From Saururus chinensis (lineage: Eukaryota; Streptophyta; Magnoliopsida; Piperales; Saururaceae), in assembly GCA_035235625.1 (NCBI GenBank), contig CP141150.1, positions 12,400,001 through 12,464,000 on the forward strand: 64,000 nucleotides of DNA, read 5' to 3'. This document shows positions 46,620-60,100 of the stretch, piece after piece. A model generated the notes under the pieces. It was not told the origin of the DNA. It saw only the letters and a program-made list of their open reading frames with translations, and made no database searches. Position 1 is the stretch's first letter, and each line of letters begins with the position of its first letter. The position numbers were made by a program, and so were the translations under genes.

Positions 46620-49100
46620 AAATTTTATAGACTTGAAAAAGAAGAGCAGACATGCTCTTATTGATGAAGTTGATTGATTAAAGAATTTGAATAGTTTTGA
46701 AACTTATTCATATCACATTGACATGCATAAATAACTTGAAAAATGTTAAAAAGTGATTAAAGAGGTTGCAAAAGTATTTAAGGTAAAAACAGAAAAAATA
46801 TTAAAAAATAGGCATAATGATCGATCACTCTAAAATGTGAAGGACAAAATAATCAATTGCTTGTTGATTCAGCCCTATTCAAAATGAAGCCGAGAGTTGT
46901 CGATTAATCACTCTTACAATTAATCAATCAATTGAAGAATAGTGCACATTAAAAACAATGATTGATCAATCATTGTTTATAATGATCGATCGTTTTAAGA
47001 ACAATTTATTTGATTTAAGAACTTTGGATTTTTTATTTTATTCCTTATTTAAGTACCAGTCTTAAACTGATTTATTGAGCTATATAAGGGTTACAAAATT
47101 ACGAAATTAAATAGTAGAAAACCTAGAGGAGAAAAAATAAAGAAATTTGCACCTTTGTTTATTATTTTTCAAAGGAGAATTAACTTGAGCTTTGTATTCA
47201 ATATCCATGGTGAATTGAAGAAGACAATCCACAACTGAAGGAGTTAATACATTGAGCATTTCAAAGAGGAGTCACAACATGTCTTTAATAGATGATTGAA
47301 GATTTCCTTAAAGCCAAAGTAAAGACAATAAAAGGTGCTTATTAAAAACTAGAAAGAGATAGAGATAAGGCAAGGAGAATAAAGTTTCAAGTGCTTAGAT
47401 GAAGACTTATAGTCAGTAATAATGATTTGAATAAGAATAACTTGTGTTAAGAGTATAAATAAGGTTGGTAGTTTGCTTGTGTCCATATAAAAGTTTTGTT
47501 TCTAGTGCATTAATTTTGTTCCTTTAAAACTGTCGTAATTTTTTACCCTAATTGGGGTTTTCCACATAAATTATTGTGTGAATGTATATATGGATTTCTT
47601 AATGGTTGATTGATTGATAATTTAAAAGTGAGATTTTGAGAGAACTTTTTCAATCGTCTCTCCTTAATAAAAAAATTATTCGTAAGCAGGCTATAACTTT
47701 TAAGTTATACTTGTCGAAAGTAATAGATTTAAGAGTAATCTAGTGATCCGCTAGATTAATTAGACGAATATTAAACTCTTAATTGATAGCTGAGGTTAAT
47801 TATTAAAAAAATTAATTTTGTGCTACTTGGTATCAATCAAAATTACCATGATTTCCCTTAAGATATTCTTGAGCTACAGTTTAAATTCTGAAATGTGCTT
47901 AAGTTTTGATTTTTTTCTTTTAAGAATATCAATTAAAACTTATTGAATTGTGTGCCCTAAATTGGTAGTTGTTTCTCTCATGAATTACCTTGACTTTACT
48001 ACTTAATTTGTAGTGCTTGTGGTAATTTCTATTTATTGAATTCATTGGCTGAATTAAAAAATTAAATGAATGAGTATAGGGACTTGGGAAAAACCATGAA
48101 TAGACCTCTTTTATTTGATGCACAAAATTTCTCATATTGAAAGAATTTATACAAGCTCCTGATAGAAAAGTGTGGAAAACAGTTTAAGAAGTATCAGAAG
48201 GCTTTATGGTAAAAAGGGCAAAAAGAAAAATTATAGGCAAAATGATCTATCGCTACACATAAGGAAGAACATAACGATAAATCGCACCTTGATTCATCCC
48301 TATGCAAAATGAAGCCAAGAGTTATCGATCGATGTTGTAGTAAATTGATCAATCTCTTGGAGTATCATGTTCATTACAAACAGTGATCAATCTATCACTG
48401 TTTAAAACAATTAATCATTTCAATGACAGGTTACTTGAATTAAGACATTTCGACTTTAATTTCATTCATTATTTAAGTACAAGTCTTAAATCGAGTAAAG
48501 GAGCTATAAGAGGGTTATGATATCACAAAATTTGATAGAAAACCTAGAGGAGATTAAAGAAAAAGGATTTACACATTTGCTTATTTTTTTCAAAGGATAA
48601 TTTACATGAAGCTTTGAGTTGAAGATTAATGGTTAATTGAATAAGATAATTTACAAAAAATGAGCTTATACACAGAGATTTCAAAGATGTGTTGTAGCAA
48701 ATCATTAATGAGAGATTGATGATTTCCACAAGGCCAAAGTTAATACAACAAGATATACTTATTGAATACTAAAAGAAGATATAGAAAAGACAAGGAGGAT
48801 AAAGTTTCAAGTGTTTGAGGGGAAGACTTAATGGGTAGCAACTACGATCTAAACAAGATGAACTTATCTTAGAGTCTAAACAAGGTTAGTGGTTTTTATG
48901 TATAGTCTTGGTTTCTAGTGTATTGATTTAGTTTATTTAGAACTAATGTGGTTTTTTTTTCTATGTTAGTTTTCTATGTAAATTGTTGTGTTTATGTGTG
49001 GATTGAATGATGGTTGATTGATTAATTTATCGTCAGAGTGAGCTTGGAGAGAATATTTATTTATTTTTACTTAAAAAAAAATTCTGCGCAAAGATGCTAC
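46620..49100. repeat. Pair of diverged LTR-like repeats (right arm)
   Basis: Mirror of 13840-16260: two blocks with GATCGATC phrases and CCGAGAGTT/CCAAGAGTT motifs (near 46890 and 48310), spaced about 1.4 kb. Confidence 0.5.
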
Positions 49101-49750
49101 AACTTTTAATTCTTTGTCAGAGTCATTAATATAAGAGCAATTTAGTGATCCACTAGTTTGATTATATGGATATTAAACTCACACAAAATGCATATTTCAG
49201 CATAAATGATACAACCATTCATCTTGAAGTGCATGTAGCCTAACACGCACTAAAAATGCATAATTCAAATGGACTTCTCCTGTTACATATAAATGCTAGA
49301 AAACTGCCAAGAGTATTAAATAAATATAGCACCAACATAGCTAAAGGAGATGTTAGTCATGGGAATCAAAATTATGATTTTAAGTCAATCGTAAAAATTT
49401 GTACAAAATTTTGGAGTTAAAAGTGTTCACGCAAAATCGCAATCTCATCTAATTTCATTACCAAAGTAAGTTTAAACTCGAACTTTGATTGTACCCTATG
49501 TACATCTAAGTCTGTGACCAGCCCAATAAAAAGAACCATAAGTTAATGATTGCCCTTTGCGTGAGCTCTCAAAGTCCATTTTCATTCTTAAGTCATTAAT
49601 TATTAGCTCTTAAAAGTGGACTATAAAAGCATGAAAAAAAATTGTTAGAATTCTTGATGCGCATAACAACTTTTAAACATAATATTACAGTCGAATAAGT
49701 AACTACAAAAGAAGCAAATGCTTCTAGATGTTATCAAGGAGGATAAATTG
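49101..49750. other. Right-arm segment missing from left arm
   Basis: No gene seen. In the left arm the flanks are joined at about 13790, so this is either a left-arm deletion or part of a right-arm insertion. Confidence 0.5.
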
Positions 49751-49789
49751 CAACACGTCATCCCTTCTTAAGATTACCAATAACCAATA

Positions 49790-50075
49790 AGTGCTCTCCA
49801 TTGATCCGGATCGACAGTTTCAGGTCATTGTAGGTAAGCATGATCTTCCTCAGCAAGACATTTATCAAAATGTATATGTTTCAATCTGCATTTGTAGTGA
49901 GACCATTTCCTGCCAACTGACTTCATTGTCCACTTCTTGGCAACCTCACTAGTATCAAAACTTCCTCCGCACAAATTGTAAAACTCACAATGGAAAATTA
50001 AAATGAAAAAAAAAAACTCTTATTTGTAGTTCCAATATCTTTGCCCAAGCATCCTCATTGTTTGTTTGATTTGTA
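49790..50075 (-). pseudogene. Transposase_24-like fragment, right arm
   Basis: On the minus strand: FDTSEVAKKWTMKSVGRKW, KCRLKHIHFDKCLAEEDHAY, then past a stop DPDQWRALIGYW. The spacing of KKW, GRKW and DQWRALIGYW fits plant Transposase_24 proteins linked to En/Spm elements. Interrupted by stops, with a likely intron end (TTTGTGCGG here, CAG in the left copy). Confidence 0.55.
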
Positions 50076-50649
50076 TAATTATTTGACATATTAAATTGAT
50101 AATGTATTACTGTAGTTATCATTATTCATACTTATAATGACCAACCTGCTTTCATTGCCTTTTGTGTTTGATAGCTTAGAATTGTTATAAAGCCAAAGAC
50201 ATATGGAGGAGTTGGACCTATTAGTAACTCAATGATTAGAAGGGAAGAGGGCATAGGGAAGGTAGAAATACTCTTGGAGCCCGCACAAAGAGACGTCCTA
50301 TGGAGTATGCACTAGGAGTTGTCGGAATTTGCACATATCACATGAGAACTCTTTTTAGCAAGGATTTCATGATATAACTCCAAACATAAAATATCAATTC
50401 ATTGAAAATTTAGGCTTTTAAATAGGCTTACAATAGGTCTTTATCAACAAGTATGTACCTTAGCCAATACTGCTCTTAATCCTTGTTTGCAAGAAACTAA
50501 CAAGTGTGCAAGTAGTAAACAGTATGAGAATAGGACAACGATCTATCAAAACTCATTTGAATTGCAGAACTATAAGAAAGACATGGTAGAAGATCCCTTT
50601 GTTCATAAAATTGAGTCACATGTGGTACCTTAATCAAATTCTAGTTCAG

Positions 50650-51387
50650 GTTCGGGTCACTGGCAATGTTTGAAAAAGCTATGATTAAAGGTTGGAATTC
50701 TCTCATGACCAAATACAAAGATAGAAATTCAATCTTAAAAATAAGAATGAGACTAAGCCTGCAAATCAATGTCATTGGATAATCTCAGCATAGGTTAATC
50801 TCTAGTTGTACTTCAGTTAAAGTAGCATGGGAATTTTTTTTAATATAGAATGAGGGAACTAAGGTTGTGAAGGCGCCTAGGGTACAAATGGTTAACCTAA
50901 AGTTTGAGAACATTATAATGAGTGTAGAGAAAATAATTTTAGAATATTATGTTAAAATATCAAATATTATTAACACATGTGATCAACTAGGAGAGCCTAT
51001 ACTAGACTACCTTGTGGTGAGAAACCTCTTAAGCTCCTTGTTCTCCGTATTCAAAATTAAGCTGACTACAATTAATTAATATAAGAAAATTGACACCTTA
51101 GACATTGAGGAACTTGTAGGAAACTTCATAACTTTTGAGATGCAAGAAGAGTTATGAAAATGAAAAAGAATTGTTTGAACAATCTAAAGGAAAACAAACT
51201 ATCCTTTAGATATCTAAGAAATCTTCCATGAATTCTAAAGCTTTGAACACCTTAGAAGAATAAGAAGAAACTAAGGATGAATAAGAACAAGTGTTCTTAT
51301 TAGCTAAAAACTTCAAGAAAGTCTTGAAAACTTAGAACTTTATGTTTGGGAATAAGGGTCAAAATTTATGGAATAGAAAATGGGCAC
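50650..51387 (+). pseudogene. Copia-type gag fragment, right arm
   Basis: Same gag segment as 12240-12950 but on the plus strand: an upstream VAWEF-like block, then RVQMVNLKFENIIMS, ILEYYVKISNI and a LGEPILDYLVVRN-like end, then after a stop DTLDIEELVGNFITFEMQ. It is cut by the CACTA end at 51388. Confidence 0.78.
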
Positions 51388-52612
51388 TACAACAAATTAT
51401 AGTATTAGTGATCCATAAAAAAGTCGCTAATAGTCTCTAAACGTCGCTAATTCTTATTAGCGACGTATAAAACACGTCACTAAATGCATCAATGAAAATA
51501 CAGTCGCTACTGCTTATTAGTGAAGCATATTATTATGCGTCGCAAATAGTCTAACATTAGCGATGTTTAACTAAACGTCGCTAATAGTTACCTATTAGTG
51601 ATGCATTTATTTGCATCGATAATAAGAAATATTTTTTTAAAAAAATTAAAATTTTCAATAAAAAACATAATACAAAAATTAATTTTTCCATTAGCGACGC
51701 TTTCAAAAGCGTCGCTAATGTAAAAATAAAAATAAAAAAATATAATAAGCCTTTAGCGATGTTTCTCTAAAATCTCTTGGAGAAGAAGAAGAAGAAAGGG
51801 GGAATTTGTGGAAGGGAGACCAAAGGAGAAGAAGAGGGCCGACTTCTGCTCCCCTGCCTTCAAATACAAATTCTTCTAGGCCAATCCCCAATGGTCCATC
51901 CCTTGCTTCAAATCTACGCCAATCCCAAACGGTCGATCACCTCAATCTGATCAATCAAGATTTGATTTTTTTTCCGACCATTGCAAATCCAGTCTGGATC
52001 AACACACCATTGACCTTCGCCCACCTTGCTCCTCTTCCCCGTTATGTATCGACTCAGTTATAGAAAGAATGTGGCGTGTCTTCATTTTTATGAAAATTAC
52101 ATTTAGGTCTTCACTATAAGATTAATCATGGACGGCTCCTCACCAAAATTTATTTGTTCAGGATGTCCTTTCTAGCTTTTCACAATTGTAACGAGCCTCT
52201 CGGCTCTCAGGCTCACATGTGATTACATGATTTTATACCTTTAAGGCCGTCGGATTTGGATCTCACGGCCCACATTACTTATAGATTAAATGTCCCTAAA
52301 TCTTAAAGGCAGCTCCCACGGTCACATATGAGCCTAGACCCATATAAACCGGTCTCTTTTACAATCCCTTTTAAGTCTCAGTTTTTTAGGGTGATGCCAT
52401 TATATTTTTTAAAAATCCAAAATCAACCTTCACCCTTGCCAACTTCTCTTTGAATTTAACATTTTACCATCAAAGAAGAAGAAACATGATTGTATTGAGT
52501 AAAATGTGTATATTCAAAAAGTGCCAGCTGTTGTTACTTTGTGTGTATATATTTAGCGTTAGTTTAATATCAATATGTAGAAGTTTGATGTAAATTGATA
52601 TTGTAGTAATCA
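51388..52612 (+). mobile_element. CACTA-type non-autonomous element, right arm
   Basis: Begins CACTACAACAAATTATAG, followed by TTAGCGACG-type subterminal repeats to about 51760, then a GAAGAAGAAG purine tract. A possible degenerate far end (AATTGATATTGTAGTAATC) lies near 52595-52612. Mirrors 11006-12233. Confidence 0.6.
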
Positions 52613-55600
52613 GATGTAAAATTTCTAGAAACTCAAGGAATTCCCTCTCTTTCTAGTCCATGTGGGAAGCATTTACGCAAAAGTGGGCACCAACATCCAT
52701 CTCTAATCAATTGATGATGTTGTTGCCTCTAGCATAAGGAACCCTCTTCATTATGAATCTCCTTTTTTAGTCCCTAAGAGAAATTATTTTAAGTACAAAG
52801 CCTCTTAATATGCAAAATAAATTGATTTTTACCATTCATTGAACTAGAACCCATTATCTAGAGAGAGATATTTCTTTAAGTGCTTTTAAATAACTGATAT
52901 CTCATGATGAATCAATTTCTTTTTGTTTGACATACAAACTTCAACATCCAAAGGACAATAATATGCTACTTTACTTTATCATATGAGAAACAGAGAAAAG
53001 CAATTTCATTTGATATAACTATTAAACTTAGTTGTTACCTAAAATTTTCACCACAAAGTACAAATACAATTCATTAGAAACAATTAATTAGTTATCATTA
53101 TACAAACAAACAAAAAGAAGCAAAATGAATTGCATCTTTCACCACTTCTCACCGAAATATATTTAATGGTCTACAATAAGTGATACAAATAGAACATTTT
53201 CAAGATGAACATTAAGATTTTCTCATTCTCCCCTTGTACAAGGTGCCCTGTAATCTTGACACTGAATTTTCTTTTATCATAGCATTAACCACTAGCATCA
53301 AAAACTCTTCCAAATGAATGAGCCTTACGAGTGAATTATACCTGAGCTAAAAGTAAATTTATACAAAAAATTGTGAAAATAATAGTGTTGTTGTAGCACT
53401 CAAAATTACGTTAAATCGTGATCAAGCAATTATGAGTTTTAAGATACAAAATCAATTTAGAAACCTTAAAAAAATAAAACAAGCTATTGTTATATTATAC
53501 TAGTGACAAAATTGAATTAGAAAAGAAGCTATTGTAACTTTATTTAAAAAATTGAATCACATAATAGCCAACTAAGATTTTGTACAGAGAACAACAAGAA
53601 TACATTTATATTGTTGCTTAGAGTACTCAAAAGCTATTATATATATTATCATTTATGAAGATTTGGATCAAAGAATATTGAACTCAGACTAATAAATTTA
53701 TAATACGAGTTATTTATTTTCATATAATAAGCTCTCACACATAAAAATCTCCCAAGATTCCCCTACACTTAATCATGTCATTCATTTACATTTACATTTC
53801 GAAAGTAAATTTATGTTCAAATGAAAAAAAAAAAAATCTTTCACATATGTTCACATGAAAAGCATATTTTGGCTATTCATATCAACATTTTAAAGTAAAA
53901 TATCAAGTCCTTGCACACTCACAAACATATTTATATGGATCTATATTACAATCTCAGACCTAAAGTATAATCATACTATGCAAATACTATTATTCTCATA
54001 AATCATAAACAAATAGTAAAAATATAATTTGTAAATATTTCTTTTATGCAAATAACTAATTCACAAGCATAGAGTAAAATTGTACTCTACAAATAGTTCA
54101 TTGAAATAAGTAAATCACTATCCTAGGATAAAAAATCACCAATAAGAAGCCAAGGCATAGAAGTGATGGTAGATTGGCACCACACCCAATCCAATTCCAA
54201 AGTTCATGCCAATCATATAAGAAATTTACTGCATAAACAAAGGTACATTCGAAGCAGATTTTATCTGACAATCTGATGATGATACAATGGATATGTTGGG
54301 CACCCTCATCAACTTTTCTAATAGAGCATAACAATGGATTCCACCCAATCCAAATCCTGCTAAAGGCTGGAGACTAATAATTATCAATAAAAGACCAGGC
54401 CTAATTGATAGAAATCTTAACATTCATGGCCTTAAATTATTTAGCCTAGGTCTCATTAAGATAAATAATACCCACATAGTGATTCCAAATTAAGGAGTAA
54501 ATAAAAGCAACCTTATTCAGGTGGTTTAATTTGCAGGTATTCCAAGAAACTAAACGCATTAAGAAGATAAAGAATTTCGGTCATGTCTCAAGTAAAGTTG
54601 TAAGATCCAATAATTATTGTTTCCCAATTGTCTTAATTGTGGTTGACTTGTAGAAATTTAAGGAGTTTAACCTTTTAGCCTTGTAAGTTTTATAACTCTT
54701 TGTATAGGTTGAATTTAAACGCCCCCAAGAATGCACAAATCGGAGTTCGGATGAGTAAGGTACTAGATGCACTGGTACCTGATTACTCAATTTATACATA
54801 AAATTGAGCCTTTTACTTAGCATTTTGGACCCCTTTTAAGTGAATAACAGGAATAGTTGCATTGCGACCAGCGGTAGTGCCGCCGGTCTCTGGCCATCAG
54901 TAGCAAAATTTCCCCCTTTCACTTGATTTTTCTGTCTTTTGTTTTCACTATTAGCCGCCACCCACTAATCGGCCTCCAAATTACCGCCTTGAGTCGGCGA
55001 TGGCGAGGTGCCAAGGTCTAACCTCCCTTGCCCCAATCGGTTCTGATTAGCTCAATTGGCCAACCCAGTAGTCTACCCTTTTTCTCTGGCAGCGTCCATT
55101 TTCTGCCACTGGATGTCAGACAACATGGGGCCAATGTCCATTCGGCTTCCTGTGATCCGACGACTATTAGGTCATTTCCGTTTTCCATGTTTGTCCCCTG
55201 GTCCTGTCTGGCATTTCATAGACCGGCAACAACATGTTTGTTGCCCCAACTTGGCACACTGTCGCCCTCGACTAAAATAGGTCCCTTCGTTTCTTTTGAT
55301 TGATGGTTCTGTTGCCACAGTGTTAGCCAGTGGATAGCTGCAGACGCTGGCTTGGCCCAACGATGATAAGGTGCCATTGTTCCCGACCTCCCTTATTCCT
55401 CTCCTCTATCCTATACGTCTTCTGTCTTTATATGCTCTATTTTGATTAGATCTGCTATGAAGTGCTCTATTTTGGTCTGATATGCTCCAATCTGATATGA
55501 TCTGTTATGGTTGGATGAAATCTGATATGATCTGATGGGATATGATATGATCCAATTTGCTCTGTTATGTGTTCTACTCTGCTCTGTTATTGAGTGAGGT

Positions 55601-56103
55601 GTGATTCTGGTAGTGTTTTGCTCACCTTTGTGAGATGCATGATTTGCCAGATTTGTTAGCTTCCCTTTGACTACAATGATTTTTGTATGACTGATGAAAT
55701 ATTCAGATATGCGTAGTTTGATGAATGTGTTTTTGTACTGCCCGATGCATGAAATAGCCATTAGGCAGAACTACATTCGGATTAGATCGTATTTGAATAA
55801 CCTCATAGAAATTATCTAATATGTATGTAGGTAACCAAAAGGTAACATTGACCCGATCCAAATTAGTTATAAAATTAGGTTTGTTCCGCCTTATGCGCAA
55901 TGGAGCGCTAAAGCTCCATAGTGCGTAGAGGAACGTTATGATTCTCGCACACAGAATTCACCACTCTTGGTTGGTCTTGTTCTATTTTTTTGTTAAATTA
56001 ATTTACTCCGATTCTATGTTCCAAACCCCCGACTCGAGTATGTTTCTTGGTCGTGGTGTTACAGTGTCACCAAAACTTCTCCATGATCACCTTCCACTAT
56101 CTC
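52613..56103. other. Unannotated right-arm DNA
   Basis: Mirror of 7818-11005. Includes about 300 bp (54870-55180) absent from the left arm, of higher GC and with several short frames, none recognised. Near 56060-56100 a copy of a gypsy gag-pol phrase (GTCACCAAAACTTCTCCATG) abuts the LTR, showing nested insertions. Confidence 0.5.
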
Positions 56104-56726
56104 TGATGCAGATCAGTTAACATTTACATAAATGGAACATTGAGATCGAATGAAGAAAAATTGAAGTTTTCTTTTCAGTGATCGATCCAAGCTTATGGGT
56201 GATCAATCAAGCTAGTGATTGATTGATCTCTTAAAGTCATTGATCAGCACTTAAAATGGCTTAGTGTAAAACAAAGTCAAGAGTTGGCAATCGATTGGCT
56301 TGTCTATCGATCAATTGCTGCTACAGCGATACAGTTTCGAATTTCTATATGGATTAGCATTTGATTCGAAATTAGGTTTCTTTTTAGTATTTTGCTTTCC
56401 TAAGAGTCTCATTTAGTATTTTTTTAGTTATTTAGGGATTTTCTGGTTAGTTTTCCTTAATTTTGATTTGTGAGTCATAAGGTAGTTAGAAATTGGACTC
56501 TTTATTTACAATTTTTCCAATAGGACATGTATAAATATTTGGCTCTTCCATTGATGCAAGAAGCTTTGTGTTTTAATATATTGTGAAGAAAAGAGATTAA
56601 TTCCTTCTCCTTTATTTGCCCTCTATTTTTTATGAATCTATCATTGAAATTCACAAAAGACGAAGGTTGTGTGAGCTTGTAGCCGAATTTGTCGAATGAC
56701 GTTCATCCCATCAATCCAGCCCTACA
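56104..56726 (+). mobile_element. Gypsy LTR, right arm
   Basis: TGATGCAGAT at its start and CCAGCCCTACA at its end; pairs with 7194-7817. Followed by TCAGTTAGTGGCCCTACAC, the likely primer-binding region. Confidence 0.7.
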
Positions 56727-57143
56727 TCAGTTAGTGGCCCTACACAAGTTCAATAAGCCGCCCCAACATCATGAAGGACATTGCAAGAATTGATGAGATC
56801 AATGCCTCGGTCAACATGGGCGATTTCCACCATGAGCGCCATGGAGACAAGAGGTTCCGGAAGACATCCTTGACTTCATGGAGGTTCTGGAAGACAAGAG
56901 TGTTTCCCTTGGTGGTGACTTGTTTTCGAGATCAAGGAGCCACATGGTGGCAACAAATCAAATTTACCCATGCGCTACAAGAAACCAAGGATCGTTGAAT
57001 GGTTGAAGTTAAAGAAGCATATGAGGCAATACTTTCTACCTTACAACTTTTCTCAAGTGATGTATTAGCGATTACATGACGTACCGCAAAAGTCGAAGTC
57101 GGTGGATGAGTATACTAAGGAGTTTTAACAATTACTACACCGC
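56727..57143 (+). pseudogene. Gypsy gag start, right arm, truncated by satellite DNA
   Basis: Contains VVTCFRDQGATWWQQIKFTH, then past a stop KLKKHMRQYFLPYNFSQVMY and KSKSVDEYTKEF. It stops at 57143, where the tandem array begins. Compared with the left arm it lacks the sequence around the hAT-like insert. Confidence 0.8.
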
Positions 57144-60100
57144 TCATGTCATTAGTTTATTGGAAATTTTAAGAAAAATATTTTCTAAATCTACTTGCAA
57201 TGTTTCCTAAACCTAAAGAAAGTGTTCAAAAAAAGAATGCAATAGGTATTAAAAAGATATTTTTCAAAAACTTGATCATCTATATAAGGCATGAATCGAA
57301 AAATAATTTGAAATTTATTTAAAAAAATATGTTAGTTATAAAAAAATTTCAATTTTGAAAAAAGACATGCAACTTTAAAGATATGAGTTGCAGTTTAGAA
57401 ATACCTTTTTAAAACTAATGACCCGTGTTAGTATATTCAAAATTTACAAAGATCCTAGAGAAAGACTATGACTGTTTATTTCCCATGACCTTTTGTTAGG
57501 ATGATTATTGTGCCAGCTAACTAGATTATAAAGAAGACTACTAAAAAGTTATATCTAATAGAAAAAATCTAACAAGTAGTGATTTAGATCAAACCAACAT
57601 CGTAAGATGATGCTTTCTACCTACGCACTAATTGCACCTCAATTAGATCAAGTCTAATCGTAGTTCTACATGTCCTAACAAATACAATGTGCAAATACTA
57701 GCACAATTGCATCTTCTTCCTAAAAATTCTAGCTAACTTAATACTATACATACCAAACTTACACGAATGCAGGGGGATAATCATGCTTAAAAGAATGGAT
57801 GAACCACCACAAAAAGTAATTTGTTATGTATTACAAAGCTTCATAAATAAATATATAAAGCTAATATTCAAATACCATATAAATCAAGCATATGATGCAA
57901 TACTATTTATATGTCATGGTAAAGCATGATAAAATAGAAATTGTCAAAAATCCTGAAAGAGACCTGAGTACTAAATTTGCATATCATGTTTTCTAGATGA
58001 ATTTATAAAAATAAAAATGTTTTATATTCATGTTGTATAACAAGTTTACATAAACATATTCCAAATACCATGTTTTGTCAGAGAAATTTCCCAACTCTCC
58101 ATATATTGTTTAGTAAAAGATTTATTTCCAAAAATAAGATTTCAAAAAATAGGCACAAGTCATTATTTTATGGAAAATTTTAAGAAAAATATTTTCAAAA
58201 TCTACTTGCCATGTTTCTTAAACTTAAAGAAAATGTTAAAAAAAGTATGCAACAACTATCTAAAATATACTATTCAAAAACATGATCATCTTTACAAGGC
58301 ATGATTAGAAAGCGTAAGGTTTGAAAATAATTTTTTATGTTGTTAAGCTACTAAAAAAGCATGTAGGCCCACAACATGCTTCCTACGTAGTTAAAAACTT
58401 CACTTTTAAATTTCAAAGCAATACTCTTTCTTTGAACAAGAGTTTCGAAATCCCTTCAAAATACAAAACTACTTTTTTGTTTAAACCTTTACTTCGTAGA
58501 TTTATAACTTTTGAAAATAAGAGTTTTTCGAAAAACACAAATTGTAAAAAGAGATTTTTAAATAATTTTTTAATACGATTTACTTTTATTTTCTATAAAT
58601 AAAGTCATGCACTTTTGATTAACTGCATGTGAAAAACTCCAAAAAATCTAAAAACAAATAATGTAATCTTGGAATCATATATGTGTAACTTGAAAATTAT
58701 TTAAAAAAATATGCAAGTAGTTTTAAAAAAATTCCACTTTTGAAAAAAGGATAGCAACTTTGAAGATATGATTTGTAGTTTAGAAATTCCCTTTGACAAC
58801 TTATGACTTATAACAAAAAGTTCCTAAAGAGAGAATATGAGCGTTTATTTCCCATGACTTTTTGTTATGATGATTACCATGCCAGCCAACTAGATAATAA
58901 AGAAGACTACTAAACGGCAATATCTCAAAGAAAAAGACTAACAAAAAATGATTTAGATCAAACCAACATCATAAGATGATGCTAGCTGCCTACGTACCAG
59001 TTGCACCTTACCTGGATTAGACCTAATCGTAGTTCTGTTCGCCCTAGCAAATACAACGTGCAAATACTAGCACAATTGCAGCTTCTTACAAATTCTAGCT
59101 ATATGAAAACTATGTATACCAAACTTACACGAATGCATTGTGATAATCACGCTTAACAGAATGGATGAACCACCATAAAAAATAATTTGTTATGTATTAC
59201 AAAGCTTAATAAATTAATATCTTAAGCTAAGATGTCGGTATTATATAAATTAAGTATATGATGCAATACCATTTATATGTTATGGTTAAGCCGATAAACT
59301 AGAAATTGTCCAAGAATCCCGAAAGAGACCTTGCTACTAAACGTGCATACCATGTTTTCTAAATAAAATTTTAAAAGCAAATACATTTTATATGCATGTT
59401 GTATAGCAAGTTTTTACTAACATATTCCAAAGGTCATGTTTAGTTAAAGAAAAAACTCAGCTTTCAATCTATTTTTTTCTAAAAGATTTGTTTCCAAGAA
59501 ACATGATTCAAAAAATATGCACACATCATTAGTTTAAGGGAAATTTTAAGAAAAATATTTTTCAAAATCTACTTCCAATGTTTCCTAAACATAAAGAAAG
59601 TTAAAAAAAAGTATGCAACAAGTATAAAAAAGATAATTTTCAAATACATAATCATCGAAAATTTTAAGAAAAAGATTTTGTTAAGATGATGTTCACCGCC
59701 TACATACCAATTACACCTCAACTGGATCAGATCACCCAATTGTAGTTTTGTGCGCCCTAGCAAATACAATGTGCAAATACTAGCATAATTGCAACTTCTT
59801 AGAAATTCTAGCTAACTTAAAACTATGCATACCAAACTTACACGAATACAGGGGATAATCACGTTTCAAAGAATAGATGAACCACCACAAAAAGTAATTT
59901 TTTATGTATTACAAAGCATCATAAATTAATATAACAAGCTAAGATGCAAGTACCATATAAATCAAAAATATCATATAATATCATTTATATGTCATGGTTT
60001 AGCACGATAAACTAGAAATTGTTAAAGAATCCCGAAAGAGACCTTATTACTAAACATGCATATCATGTTTTCTAGATGAATGTTTACAAACAAGTATATT

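Larger units (their letters stand above)
43747..57143. repeat. Right arm of giant inverted repeat (partner 5587-19145)
   Basis: Homology with the left arm starts at ATATTCATGG in exon 2 (43747 against 19145) and ends at CACCGC in gypsy gag (57143 against 5587). Beyond 57143 satellite DNA begins at once. The arm has DNA missing from the left arm near 49095-49750 and 54870-55180, and lacks the hAT-like element at 5936-7062. Confidence 0.93.

Noticed and set aside
55028..55360. Possible gene in 55028-55303 (91-codon and overlapping ORFs on both strands)
   Set aside because: No recognisable domain; only part of the segment has a left-arm counterpart, and there it is broken.
58321..58602. Satellite ORFs (58321-58602, 60451-60726) as a gene family
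   Set aside because: They are the same segment of successive tandem units, with frames that shift between units and no codon-level conservation.
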